Shown piece after piece: positions 1-14,881 of a stretch of DNA of 64,000 nt (its first letter is position 1; every line of letters starts with the position of its first letter). This DNA comes from Varroa destructor (taxonomy: Eukaryota; Arthropoda; Arachnida; Mesostigmata; Varroidae). Both the position numbers and the translations under genes were made by a program. Under the pieces are notes generated by a model, which worked only from the letters and a program-made list of their open reading frames with translations, was not told the DNA's origin and made no database searches. The stretch lies in the NCBI RefSeq assembly GCF_002443255.2, contig NW_019211455.1, positions 21,427,126 to 21,491,125 of the forward strand. The letters run 5' to 3'.

Positions 1-3000
1 ACACACATATCTAGTGAATAGCATTATAGTATAGTAATACACGTTTAACCTTTCTGAGCCGCTTTACACAGTTCGGTTCGTTTTGGCCCTTAGTTCTCAG
101 GGGTTCGCCTGCGACTGCGCACGAGCGACCACGGACAATTCCTACGCGCTAAATCAGCCAACACGCTAGCTTTCACTGCTGATATTACTAGAGGAGTAAT
201 GCAGGAACGGAGGAGAACCCGATTAGCATTCTTCCTGCACCGAGAGCCCATGGGCCTGCAAACGCCTTTCTACTGCTGCCAGCCATTAAGCAACATCCCG
301 GGTCCGCTATCTTGCTCGGCGCAGCTTCGTCGAAGCCCGAACTGCAGGGCGCTGGGTAACAGAGTAAAGCGCCAAATTTCGGGGCTTGATAAAGCTTAAT
401 CGACTCCCACTCCATCCCCCGGTAGATTACCATATATTATCGTTGTCTCCGTTTTCTCTCTCAAGCACCGTTCCCTTGTACGTGGTTCTGGCCAAGTAAA
501 TATGGAGGGTGTGTGAACTCCACTTGGTGTTTTGTGAACGGGATACAGATGTGCAATGTGTTCATCAGCGCGATTTTCAGCAATAACGAACGTGTGTGGA
601 TTTACCAATGTTGGAGCGGTCTATATATAATATATACATATGAATATATAGTATATAACACTGGAGAAACGGCATCATACATGAGTATCATCTAGAATCT
701 AACCACTTATTTATATAGTTTTTATATAGTTAGCTCGTTGCGTATAGCTGCGAATATATCTCACCTATAACTTCATTCGCAGTCTAGAAAAACATTTCGA
801 GGTGTTTCCTTATGTTGTCTAGGCACATCTGATATTTACATCCAATATTCATCTACGCTCACTGTGTTCATTGTAGCTGGTACAAATGCGTTTCAACAAA
901 GTACAAACCCCTAACATGTTGAACGCTACCGCAATCCAATTTCTGCTTATAATGCCTTTCCTCTTTCTACATATAGATACGTATATATACGCATATGTAC
1001 AGAATATGGTACTTACAACATTAATATTTTTCCCACGTGCTAGAAAAGCCGTTTCTGGGGACCAAATTTACTTAATAAAACCACGATCCATTATGATTGC
1101 AGCTTCGATTCGGGACCTATAATACCAATTGGCCATTTTCAAAGTAGTGTTCCTTTTATTTGCAAATACTTTTTTTGACAGTAACCGAAGGTTACACGAT
1201 ATTACGTGATTGAAGTATCACTTAAATACGCTCCCATGCAAACATTTTTCGGCAGAATAAAAAATTAGCGGATAGCAGTCCAAAAGCTTCAAAAATGTGA
1301 GGCAAACTAAAAGTGGCCAAAAAGTTAGAAAATTACAAAAAAATAATAAAAAAGAGATTGTCTGACAGTTAATAATATCCTATTCTGTAGAACTGCTGTT
1401 AATTTTTGTAGCGGGAACGAAGATGTGCCGTAAATAGCTGGAGCGATTTTGATTAATCTGAGCCTGCTCTCTGATCTCTGAATCTGAGTGCTGTAAACTC
1501 TTGCGAATTGTTCAGATCGCCGCGTGGAGGTCAGGAGCCGCATGAGACGAGGTGCTATTCGTTATGACGAGTTTGATGTTTTATTGTGAGAAGAACTGGC
1601 CTTCGTCTGCTAGTAGCGGATAAACGTATGCCCGTTAGGGTACACAATCTACCAATGAGACTCAACGTTCTTTATAAGGCACGGAACGACAAAATGACCA
1701 AATCGTAAAAACTTCTTTTGCAGCATCGGTTGCCCAACCACATTTTCTATCATTTGCTTTTTTTTTTTATCCGCTTTACTTGTGTTGCAAAACTGAAAGG
1801 TAAGACATTAATCAAGCCTTTACCTTGCTGTTGCCTTAGATCGGCTGATAAAGCATCTGCTTCTCCTGGAACGGTGGACACTCAGATCTGCAAGCCAGGT
1901 GTATTCTATCGAAGTTGCAGACATATTTAACTGTCCATCGAGCTCTAAGGGGGATAATGTGTCGGATGTAAAGGATTCGTGTCTTGGCGGCAAAATGCCT
2001 TACGGCAGTTTTTTCAATGTCTGTCCTTTAATCTACTTCGCTCGTACTCGTTCACTTATTTTCGCTTTGGCTCTTGTTTAAAACCTTGTTCATTGGTGGT
2101 GCTACGCGAAAACACTGCCCTACCACTGCCAATGCTCTCCGAACGAAACTCATGATAGATCCTTCGGCTGGCGAATGACGGGTCGCCGACAGATCGACGG
2201 GCAGCCGTTTCAGTGAATGCCGGCAGCCTTCTGACCGATTCACCCCTTCAGATCGTTTCCTTTGTCCCCCAGCTCGTGACTGCTTCCAATTCTTCCATCA
2301 CCGATACCAGCCACAAGACGTCCGCAGGCGCTCGGTTAAACGGTGAAAAGGCTAGCTGGCTTGTAGAGATTGGTTGATCGGATTTGCGGTCCGATTACCG
2401 CAACTGTGGGCAAATATGCAAACACGAATGCGAACAGACGTTCTACCGTCGGGGACGAATACAAGCCGTAACCAGCATGTCACGCAGTCCCTACGCAGAC
2501 ATGCGCACGTCTTCCTTTTAACCCCACCTCGCTTGCCTTACCGGCACAATACAAAGTGCACAATCCATTGCCTCAATTCAGTCGAGTCAGTGAGATGTCC
2601 TACGGTGGATGTTGAGGTACTACTTGAAGCGCTGTCTCGCTGGTCCGCATTGAAGACAAGACGTAGTACCTCTTCCTCTTATCATTACGATACTGACGGA
2701 CCTGATATTGCTATGCCACTACAAGCTGTTCAAGTTTAAACAACTCACGGATGAGCTAATAGTACTTCTCTAGCACGTAAAAGTTTCGACATTTGTGTTC
2801 AGTATATTGCGTCATTTGTCACTACAAAACAGAATTCAGCCTACTAGCTCACTAGTAGGTCGAATAACAAGAAACGGTAATTATTAAGCTTGTTTTACAA
2901 TATCAGATCAGAGATAATTAAGGAAGGTGGGATGAATAACAACTTATGAGCTCATAATAACGCAAAGTAGCAGATTATTAATAACAGAGCTTATTGCTCA

Positions 3001-6000
3001 GTAATGTTATCTGCTGCAAACTATACGAATTAGTGATTTGGAATGACTAAAGTAGACTCAGAGGGGTTGCATTCTATCCGGTTTCCATCGACAGAGGTTG
3101 CTCCTAGAACACAGAAGTAAGGGCCTCACTTCGTGCAAGATCGTCTATCGAAAGTAGACGAAAGATTTGCCACTTTTCGTTTACCGAAGATTCGTTTTAA
3201 ACGTTTCTATGGTTCTATTCTATATTAATTTTTCAACCCGTAGGTTAAATCTAATTTTATTTGTACAACTACATCAAGATAACACTTGTTTTAGTTTATC
3301 TAATGAATTTCATCCACCTCGTAGTCCCTTAACAAAGGAAGACTGAAGCTGTGCTGCTAGTGATACGCGCGATGTTCGTAGGTCTGAGAGTTAGTGCGGA
3401 AGCGAGCCCGGCTTCCCCGAGCCGTGGCTGGCAGACGCAAAGAAAGTCAGCTCGATTTCGCTCTCATGCATGACTTTCGATTCTCAGGATTCTCGGAACA
3501 GGCACAAATTGACTATAACTAGCAAAAACATAACAATCTGTACCCAAACGTAACCATCGTTACGACCAATCACCGTCGCTGCCAGTCCAGCGGCTGTCAG
3601 CTCAGGTAAAAAGATACCTATCACATTTGGCATGGCGATGGTAGAGCTCATGAGTGCCTAAATGGTCTCTCGTTTTGATAGAGGTATCTAGGCAGTGAGA
3701 AGTGGCACGTGGGGAATGAGAATTAGCAGTGTTGCTAACGATAACTTAAGAGCTCTTAAACCTCGACTACGAAACCCACACGCAGAAAGTAGCAAAGAAA
3801 GACCGCCTATTCGTCGTCGGTTCGACCCGCCGGCAAAAGCTATTAAGCGCGCTTACGTTATTTATCTGTACGTACGTATATACAATCGAACCTTATCGGA
3901 AGCATTAATTTAATCAAACTTCGGAGCTAACCTAAATAAATGGAGGGTAAAGGGTGAACGAATGAGAGTCTCTGCAAGCCAAGAAAAAATCCTGTAGATC
4001 CAACATGTCAGTAACATTGACAGCTGATCTCTTGAGCATCGTAGTACTCTGTTCGTGAATGAACCTGCGGTCCTACATAATGTGATACATACAAGGTCAT
4101 GTGACCTGACTTCTCGTACATTACAGACTTGTAAGTTACATATACGGCCAACTTCATTGGGAGACTTTAGCCCGTCCGAACGATTCGCGTAAATGCAGCA
4201 TTTGACTGTGCACAAAGGAGATATAAGGAGTCCGTTATACCTTGCTTGCCGATGTCGAACGACACAGTAATTCAACAACGGTAGCAAATAAAAAAAGACT
4301 AGAGCAAACCGATGCATTGGAATAAAAGATATTACTATGACTAAATAACCCACCTGGATGCATTTGATGGGCAATCAATGATACTAGAGCTACTATCTAG
4401 CCATTGTAATTAGCAGTCTAGTATTATTTAGTATTAATTATTATTATCATATTATATAGTATTAATTATATATCTGGAGTAATTTTTTGCTCTCATCAGA
4501 TCTCACATGTATTGTAGGCCAGGGTCCGATCTTCGCCCTAATGCTTTATTTTTCTCGTTCTGTACATCCAGTTTTATTACAAACAAAGACCTCGTCTTCT
4601 CCAATAAAGGCTATACAAAGGTAACGCGAATATGTTGTCACTATGTATAGCAACGTTTACAACAAGCGACGCGGCACCCGTTCGATTTGTGATCAACGGA
4701 ATAGCCATGCCGTACCGACATGTGACTTCTACTGTCGCAACGAAAAATCTACGGCGGCGCCGAGCAGCCAGCTCGATTCCGTTCCGGAGCGCCTTAAAAC
4801 ACTAGCCATCTTCTTTTCTACCTGTACGATCTTCCATCAGTCCGCTGGCACGTTTTTTTCACTTAGAACCATCAGGCGTTCAGACTGTCGACGCAGTGAA
4901 AAGCTACATAACATAGTATTATGATTATCTGAACCGAGACACTAACCAGCAGCGTCAAACATTTCACCGGTTGGCTGCAGGTCCAACCGCTTTACGCTCT
5001 TAGTTTAGTGGAAAAACAATGTCACGTTTTCCGCTGCAGGGACGCCAGCCGAGCAAAAAGGGCCGACCAGGAAGCGGTTCGCATTCAACGGTCTCGCGCA
5101 TCTCGTACCGCTTCTAGTACGAAAGCCGCTCGACACTCGCTTCCTGCTCTTGCTTGCGTCACCACTGACGCTATACAACCCCGTCGCTGCGGGCTACACC
5201 TGGTAATCACTGTGTATATAAATGTCAAAAAGCGAAAGCAGCTCACTGCGTCAAGAATTTCACGCGGTCAACTTTGCTATGAGCGCTGCCCAAGAGGAGG
5301 GAAAAAATAAGGGTTCTATGGACTTTCACCGAGCTTTTACGGATGAAAAATCGTTCGGTGTTTTGTTGTTGCAAACGTAGGCAGCAGTGTATGGAGCAGC
5401 AGTAATATCATCGCAGGTAGTGTCAAGCGAGACCTGTGCTGATGAAATGTAAGAGAAAAGGTCACCAAAAACACCATAGACCGCTGATGTTCGTTAACGA
5501 GTCACAGCACATACTTATATACTTATGTCATGGGATGAACGCGTCAAGGTTACACATACGCTCCCCACAGCAAGATCGATTGGTACTGCGCTGTAAAGAG
5601 CAACGTAGAGGCCCTGCGGCCGCTTGGCGAGACCACGACGAAGGTCGGAAATATGGCGGGCTATAGTAACCTTTTGAAGCGAACAACGGTAACAGCTCTG
5701 CGTCGGTGCCAATGAGTAGGTGGCAGACAAAAGCGAAACGCGTAGTAGTTGTCGCATCACAGACGCAAGGCAACAACACCCCGAACATAAGCTTGTCATT
5801 ACGTCGGCAGTCGTTTCGTCATGTTTATTTAGTTTCAGCATGCCGCTAATTTCCCACGCGCGCTAAACCTACTACGTCCGTGCGAAACGAACTCGTCGTC
5901 TAGTGAGCAAATAGTGCTAGCGGCCAGTGTATTCACCGAACATCGAAACGAGGCAAATTGGTGATGGATTTTACCATCTGTGGGTAGTAGAATATTCTTC

Positions 6001-9000
6001 GGTTGTTTATCACGAGTCTGATCTGAGACGCGAAAATATGGCAGAACTAATCTAGTCAGTATTTAGCTTGTCGAGATCATCATTACACTAGAAAATTAGC
6101 AGTATTCGGTCTAATAGCAGCACATAGATAATATTAACGTGGTTTTAGGATATGCTACATCTGTGTCGGTCGGCATGCTGCAGGATATTCGAATCCAGGA
6201 CACTGATAGTGGAAAAAAAGAGAATTACAGGAAAAGACATGCTGTCATAGCATATACGACACTCGCCGCAAAGCCTAGTGCCTAGCCTTAATTTTATAAA
6301 CACAATGCGTTTCTAAAATGTAGAACAACCAAACGTGTAGTTTAATAGATAGAGGAAACCAACGAAAGCATGAACAGTTCGCATTTAGAATCGGAGACAT
6401 GTTTACTTAGTGCTTTTTTTGGTAACATACTTCAAAATAACTGATTAGTCTTCTTATTAATTTACTTAAGTGCTATTGGGCACATTTTCTCGTCTCAGCA
6501 CCGTCACATTACGAGAACGTCCCATAGCTCGAAGGTAATGTAGCCGTACATACATTTCATATCGACTACACTTAACGCCTTATATGACCCAGAAATGCTT
6601 AAAAAAGCAACAAACGATGCAGGCATACGCTCCATATTGCCGTTCACAGTTTCTATCGTTACTCTCGGCTACCCCAATGACCTCGATGTGGTGGCCTCCC
6701 TTAAAAGCTTCATTTCCTTTCCCGCCGTAAAATCTTCGTCGATTTTCCTCTTTTACCTTTGAATATGCCGGCTCCGAGTTTCCTGTCTTCTCAACGAAGC
6801 GTATGTTTTTTTCTTTACCAACATGCTACTCAATCCAACGACCAATACTTAGCAGGCGGCAGCTGTTACTCTACAGGTTTTGCCTACCTCATCCTTTTGT
6901 CTCTGGGGCTTGAAGGGTGACTCCTGCTTCTATCGCTAGAACCGCTTTTGCCGCCACAGCAGTTCCGGAAAGCGTGTGTCTATTCTCCATGTAGCATAAC
7001 TATCTATCATGTAATGGGAAAGCTGTTCGGTATACACGAAAGCTAAAACGCACTTCACTCGATTATACCAACACGGTTGCTGTTACTGTAGAAGGGACGT
7101 ACCCAATTGAACCCAACTCCATTAAATAGATCCGACCGCTTAGTATTTTGCTGCGTCGACAATATTCATAGACGAATGCGTGTTTATGTACTTCGCCGCG
7201 AGTTCCGGCTGTTTTCCCTATGCTACACGGTTCCCCGTTGTCTATTTGCGTGTGCCGCTCGGCACGTTCTATTCCGTCGGTCATCTTCTGCCCACTTTAA
7301 TGACGAGACCAGCCACACGGTCTCACATTAAGTACCTCTTTCGAGCGCAACCCCTGTCAAAATTCAACTAGCTCACTTGAAAAGAACGACTATATATGAA
7401 ATGCTCGATGCGAATAAAGCTCACCCGTATGCTATCTGACAAAATGTAGATTCATGCGGTAATAGCAAGCGCTGATAACGGATGGCGATACTGATAGTGG
7501 AAAGGTTTTTGCCCACTACTTGAACTTTCCCCATTAGGCTGACGTCGAGCCGTCTGTAAGTCGTCTTGAGAAAAGTGTTTCCAATATCCACCATGTCTTT
7601 TTCAGTTTGATAACTGGCAATCGAACTTCCGACCAATCTAACTACTTGGCTTGCACTTATCCATACTATGTTATTGCAATTGCCAGTCATTATTCGTATT
7701 GTCAGGACACTCCTCTGCCCACCGCATTTCGTTCCACAGTTAGCGGCTGCTGAACGCTTGCGCTTAATTTAAACACTACAGGGTGACGATAGTGACAAAG
7801 CCACAAGCAGAAGGCGATAGCCAGGACGAAAAGATTTCTTAAAACATTTCTTCATTTGATACCGCAACGCTCACGCCTAGCTCTCTTAAAGGATTTGCAT
7901 GCACTGCTAGCCGCCGCTTACATATACGAGAAGGAGGAAGAATAGAAAAACCTGGTAGGGAGTTACCATGACAAATACGAACTACGTTCCTCAGTTGTTT
8001 TCCGCAAAACCGAAACGCCTGCATTATCCTTTACGGATCTCTGAAGGTACTAGATCTATGCGTCCAGCGTTATCGATAGAGCAACTACCGTCTATAAGAC
8101 CTATTTCTTTCTCGCATCACTCTTCCCGCTTTCGATGTCCCTATAACAGTACTTGCCTCTTCTTCCTAGAAATGCGACGTTCAGGAGTGTTTGTTCTCTT
8201 TGGATCAGGTCCCATCCTACGATAGCAATAGGAGTAGCAGAATCGAGTCCAACCCTATGATTACTCTGTTATAGACGTAATTGCAGTGGTTACCGCTGTA
8301 GCAGCCGTGAATAGATGTATAGTCGCTGCAGGATTCTGAACGCAACCCCCACCCCCATCTTCGTGTTAAGTATATGTAGCTCCTTCTCTTCCATACGAGC
8401 TCTTTTCAATGGCAATCCTAACTGCTCATACTCCTATCTTCCTCATTACCTTGCCGCCGCGTGCCACACTCATTATTAACCATCCATCCACATATTTCAA
8501 CGTACCACCTCGTTCGATGACGGCGGTTGGCAAACCTAGGGTCGTTCTAGCTCTGGTCGCTATGGTATGGTTTTGTCAGTGAGCAGACATCTGTCTGGTG
8601 ACAGCACCAATCAATCAAACACACCAGGTAGCTCATCCATTCCCTTGGTTCTCCATTGTCTTTCCAACTACCGGACGAAGACGAGGGTGATAGTAAACAC
8701 CACGGTTAAAACAAGCTGACTGCAGACTGCGACGTCATTACAATCCTCCTTGTACGCACCCACGCAAACAATAAAAGGACACCATGACGCCGACTGCCAA
8801 CCGCGATGCCCTTCGGACCATGAAACGGCTCTTTTTAACGTGTCGGAGCCTACAAACGCCACCACATATCCCGATAACATTGCGCCATTACAGCAGAAGC
8901 AGCTTTTACCAACTACCTGCAGCATCGCAGCGTGTCATCTTCAAAGCGAAGATAGAGATCAGTGCGGCTGCATGTCTTCATGTTTTCGGTTTTGTGGCGC

Positions 9001-12000
9001 GCAAGCAGTGGTCCTTGTAGGTAGTAGATGACTGGGAGTAAAAGGTAATGTTCTGCACGATCCCCGCGTCCTCCCGAATCACCCTTCTCACTAGCACTGC
9101 TTCGCCCTTAAGATATAAATTCGCTAGGAAATCATCGTTCGGTGGATGTGTTGTCGGCGTGGACACAGAGGCTTTTTTCTACCTTCTGTCTGCTTTACGA
9201 TTTGCGCCTAACAGGCAAACTGCTGTCATCCTGGGGCCATCAGGGTTGTTGCAGTAAGACGATCGTTAGCGCTGTGCCTGCGACAGCAGCGCTTAGTTAA
9301 TGGTGCGACCTCCATACATCTCTTGTCTTTGTTCCTATTTCTCAGACGATGACGTTCACAAGCCAGCGAAGCGGCTACTTGCAATGTCGAGGGAAACCAC
9401 ACTTCTTTCTATCTCCACTTCCATGACAGCGCATCATTTATGCGATGCTACCCCTTTGCCCCCTTTCCCAACTGGTCAGACATCTGGGCGGCCCCTTTGC
9501 TGACAAACGGTAGCTCTGACAATCTACAGCTAGCTGCCTCAGTAACCAATGGAGCGCACGCGACGCAAGTACTCGCTGAAACGCAAACATGTTAACCTTT
9601 ATAGACGCTGTAGTCGTGGTGATTGTAAATGAGTAGCTAGAAGAAGAGGTCGCAGGCCTGAACTGAACAACGTCGTTTCGGTATTAATACGCAGGCGAAA
9701 CTCGTATGGATGCAGCGGGCCGTGCAATCAAAGACGACGGGTAGTATAGAGTCAATTCAAAATAGTGCCCTTCTACGAGCCCACTCTTTAACGGACTCAA
9801 CCCCTCTGGGCGCCTTCTCGACCAGCAGCCTTCTCCAACTCGGACCATCGACCACGACAGCATGTGCCTGCTCTAATGTTAACGCATACTCAGGCTATAA
9901 TACTTTCCTATGCCACCGGTTAGACAAGTCAGCAGCGACATATTAGTTGTATGCTATACAAGTGTAATTAAGACAAAGGGTGCCAGGAAAACGTCAAGAT
10001 GGAATATAAGTAGCTTTCTGGTAATTTGACAGCTGGGTAAGACTAGAAGGAAAAACGTAACCACTACGAGACACAGCACAAATTGCCATTAACGCCTCTG
10101 AATCCGACAACATCGCCGGTCTACAGTGAAGGAGGAATAAAGATACTTGAATGCCAATATATAATATGCCTACATGAAAACAAAAAAACCTCTCAATTGA
10201 GTAGGTTAATCAATCGACACCATACAGCGCGCGAACGTATAAACGAATTTCGAAATAGATCTAGGAACGAATATACACCTCGTATACAATCACAGATCGA
10301 TAGGAAAAAGAGAAGGACGCATGGCATGCGCGTGCGCATAAAATGAGCGTAATTTAAATTTAACCGATTAGCAGCGACTCCTCGAGAACGTTCACCGGCT
10401 TTAACAATGGACTGTAAAAAAACACTGACCTTTTTTAAACCGAAATTAAATTTGATTTTTTGTAGTTAAAAATGATATATTATTAAATTTACTATGCGCC
10501 ATTTCGACTGATGACCTTCTGCTATTTTCCTTTTTGGATAACACCGTCTCTGTAGAACTTGTGCGACTCCCGAGTTAAAAATTATGACAAGTCTCCATTG
10601 AAACAAAATCAACGCTATTGTGGGGGCTCTGCACAAACTAAGTGAATTAGACACTGTTACAAGGTTTGACCTACGCGGCAGATACATACAAAGTTTTATC
10701 AAAAGTTACTTTAATACCAAGTAGTTGAAGGCGTATGTCGACTGGCATTGTCATGTCGGAAGACGCCTTTTCTATTCACAACTTCAAGTCAAATTTTTTT
10801 CACGTCTTTCCATTTTGTTAGTTATGTACAGTAGAGTCCACAGTTTGTCTAGGCGACGGCGGTAACAGCTCGTAATGCCAGACTCCATTCTAACCCTAAC
10901 AAACACATGGAATAACATTTTCTGGCATTAATCTGGTTCAGCCATAGGGTTTATAACACCTCTGTTTTTTGCATTTCGATATTGTGTGTGATCTATTTTT
11001 CGTCACCTGTGATCGACCGCTTTAGAAATAGATTGGTTCGGAGTCGTCGCGTTTCTGAAATTCGCAGATGGTAGTACGATCAGTGATGTTCCATCAATTC
11101 ATGTGGCACTCCAATGTGACGTATTTGTTACGAGCTTTAAACCCTTGAAACATTTACTGCCTTAGCGATGTCATGGCCACTCGTACGGCTACGTAGGCCT
11201 TCTATAGTTATAACTTGATTCCACTATTTTTCGGCTACTACGAGAAGCATATTCCATGAAGTAATTCCTGGGCCGAACATATCTTAACCATAACTAGGTT
11301 TTTCTTATGGTCATGGCGTATAGGCCTGCGCAGAATTTGCGACACTCAGCATCCAAGTTCGGTCGCGACCCATCATCACACAAAATAGTGTATGTAGGCA
11401 TTCTAGTAACACGCACACATTTACTGTTAAATCTCCTATTTCAGTATGAATATAGTTCAGTATGGAATCAGAAACACTTTAGGCAAACCCATATGCATAT
11501 ATAATGACGCTTATGTATCTTACATATATCTAACGAAGTGGCGACGCAGTGATGCCCTGCACCTTTCCCTCAATAACAATAGCGACGGAACATTAGGCGT
11601 ATGCGTTCCAGTATAATGTTTAGGTCCGTCCGCGGTGTAAGCTAACGATTTGTCGGAACTACGCCCTGTTGCCTAATCCGAATCTTTCACCTGCTCATCG
11701 TTGATGCTTGGACGTACGCACCTCGGCACACTACATGAAACGTATTTAGAAGAGTACGCCCTTCGAGTTCCAAATTCAGCAGCTTTTACACCGAATCTGG
11801 CATGAGGATGTCGGCCAGGATCGATTAGAAGGCGATCTCCACCCGTCTAGCCGGCACGACACAACATGACAAAGCATGACAAACCTAGACTATTGCAACT
11901 ACCTGCAACAGCGAAGGCTGTTGTCAGTAATCTATATTACATACCAATCCAAAACTAACAGGAACTTACCGCAGAAATAACATCAGATAATAGCGCGAAC

Positions 12001-12327
12001 TGTTAAACGCCAATGTACCGATCCTTCGTTTTGGCTTCAAGTACATATCGGTGCGTTCGGTACTTACGTGCAATTTTGGTGAGCGCTACGTTGCGACGCT
12101 GGAACACGTTACGATGTCGTCGTACAACACAGTTCTTCCTTATCCTCTAGAAATCCGTGTACGGACTGTCGTCAACACATAATATTCTGTCGCGTGAACG
12201 AATATTCAACTGCTCACACGTTAACTATGAAAGATCTGAACCAGTATTAAGCGAGGCCTAGACCAGCCTTCTTCGATGGCCACGCGGCTCCCTCGGGCGC
12301 TCTCGCACACTCCACATAACGCGTAGT
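1..12327. other. No supportable gene
   Basis: Both strands contain only short frames; the longest are 154 codons minus (3910-4374) and 121 codons plus (2374-2739), neither with recognisable motifs or splice context. No RNA gene, transposase or reverse-transcriptase motif was seen. A stretch at 4643-4790 has fairly even codon use and spaced cysteines but no flanking support. Confidence 0.6.
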
Positions 12328-12361
12328 CATACAGCTTGATGGATCATACAGCTTGATGGAT
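12328..12361. repeat. 17-bp tandem duplication
   Basis: CATACAGCTTGATGGAT occurs twice in direct succession with no mismatch (12328-12344 and 12345-12361). It looks like a recent replication-slippage duplication in non-coding DNA. Confidence 0.9.
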
Positions 12362-14842
12362 AACTTCGTCCATCTTTAAAATGACGAATTTCTTTGCTTA
12401 CTGCCATCAATTGTACGCAGATATTTAAGATTGATTAGACCCTGATTAGTGAGTGGTATCGAAGAAGGAATGGTAGATATGTGCCTTATAAGCTAGTCCT
12501 CATAGCTGATTAAATCAGGTAGTACAATGTTAGGTCAGCACGAACGTTTGAATTATCAGATCTACAGTCACTGTCTGATTCGTCATCATCGGATACGACG
12601 TTAAAGTGAAAGCATGACAATAACGCTTTACATTTTCAAATGGTTAGCATTACTTAGCGGTAAAGAATATCAGTTAACGTGAAGAACATCGTAGACAAAT
12701 AAAAAGGATCATAGGTCATAGAACAAGTCAGTTTTGTCCACGAACACTTCTGTAGTATTATTGGAGAGCAAAACCAAAAAAAACGTGAATATGTTGTCAG
12801 ATCCATCTGTGTAACAATTTACAGTGTTAGATATGTACTGAAAAAACGGATTTAACGCCCCTACAAACGTAGAGGTACCTGTCGTCGTTTTACCACAGTA
12901 TCTAGCTAGCGGTTGAAACAAGACGAAGTTAACGACAATTCGCCGGAACTTTTATTAACGAAAGTCTGCGTCAGCTGGTCGACAGATTTACCCAGTTATA
13001 CAATGTCCGCCGTCACCACCAGAAGTAATACATTCTGAAATTCATAGATGATGTGCTGATGTAGAAGTCGTGAGGTATACCGACATCGGACTCAGCACAA
13101 CGTATAATCCAAGGCCTATTTAGTATCAAGTTGACAGTACATATACGACAACATAAAATTAAAAATTTACTAACAGCTTAAACGATATAATAAAATTAAA
13201 CAGAAAAAAACATTTCGACCGAAGCAACCGCGTGGTACATGGTCTATGTACACTGCCACTGGCTAGCAGAACTGCCCTCTCTTTAATTCAATCGCTGCAA
13301 CGTCTGCTCACAGGAAAATCTTCACCTATGTCCTGGACAAGTGTCAATGAACATATACTTAATGCTTGTTCCGTAGGAAGTTATTGTACACAGGCTGCTA
13401 TGTACATATTAATACCGTAATTATCAACACACTAGTCAAGTCGAAATATATATATAAACGTTATTTTTCAGTCGCTCTCTTAGGGCTTCGTGTTTTCTCG
13501 TATACAAATACAGGTGTTAGCTTGGTTATGTAGCAGCAAATATGGTGTCATCTGCTGATACTGCTGCTTATTCCGTGTGGCCCTGGGCACCTACCACTGC
13601 CGTTGGCGCAGTCGCCATAGAGAAAGGACCGCCGCCTGACTGGCAAAGATAAGACATTCTCAGCGCTGAACTCCACCTCCGAATAGATACCCCATAAGCA
13701 TCGGATCTACAGGAAGGCTATTCTTTTTGCAACTTCCACAACGGGAAATTCTTCAAGGATCGCGACTAGGAAGGCTACGCTAGGCGCTTGTAGCGCTAAA
13801 TAATTCGTCTGCCTGCAGGACTCTTTCGATTAGTTTCCACGAGTCCCGATGTTGCTCCATCGTTCTATTCCACTACATATACAGCTCAGAAGCGTCTTGC
13901 GACTCTCAAAAAAAAGCTGGCCTATTGTCATCTGGCAGTATACAAATAATACAGCATGGCGCGAAGAGTAGTGAACCACCACAGGTGGGAGATGCTGTTA
14001 CAAGGCACCAGCCTTCCAAACTGCCGTCTCTTAGAATATCGCGTTCACTGGGCTGGCGAAAGCTAATAAGTTGAATCGATGTTTTCGCCACGAGCTGCTA
14101 AAATTAAAGGAATGGCTTCAGAAGCCATCGCCTCATTTGAGCTTCCATTTAACTAGAGAATCCTGATCAACTCAGCACCTAACAAGGTAGGTGGACAATT
14201 ATAATATTATGAAATCTGCTTTTATCTGCATTTGGAGACAAAGTACTATTAATATCCTATTTACTGATTTATAAAGCAAGTACAACTTGGCCCTAAGCAT
14301 TTCCATGATAAAAAGCAGGGTATACGCATACGGCACGTTCGTCACTAACTAACCTTGGACGGTGCGGTCCTATTGTATACAAAAGATGTTTTTCCTTCAT
14401 GTTTTGGCTTTTGGCATGGCGTTCTGAGTTCAGACATTATCGGTCGGATTCGGTAGGTGGGAACAGCTAATTGACCTATTACCGCCGCGAATCACTCGAG
14501 AAGTAATATAGATGCGTTAAAAATCCAGGGTCACCTCTTGCCCCATACTAGAGACCAGGCGCTTTCCGTCTCCCTAAAATATCTGACAAATATTTTCGCT
14601 TCTGTCATTCTACCCATTTAAATCATTCGCATCTTAATGTTTCTGAAAATGCCACGAAAATCAAGAGAAAGACGCCGATCCCATCTATCCAATCTGATAC
14701 CACGCTAGTATTATTCCTTATAGCCTTGAGAACAAATTAATTTATGACGCCTCGATTCCGTTCTCGCTCTTTATTCGCCTCTTATTTTTCTGCTTCCTTT
14801 CTTCCTCTCTAACTGTATTCTGAATATTCGTAATGTCACCTT

Positions 14843-14881
14843 CTTTTCAAATACTGTGTTAACCACACAGTATTTGAAAAG
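14843..14881. repeat. Perfect inverted repeat, 17-bp arms
   Basis: CTTTTCAAATACTGTGT is followed by a 5-base spacer (TAACC) and its exact reverse complement. It would form a stable hairpin in RNA or single-stranded DNA. It is too short for a typical microRNA precursor, and no gene lies near enough to call it a terminator. Confidence 0.9.

Noticed and set aside
3910..4374. 154-codon minus-strand frame
   Set aside because: Patternless, Cys/Leu/Arg-scattered translation without domain, splice or start support.
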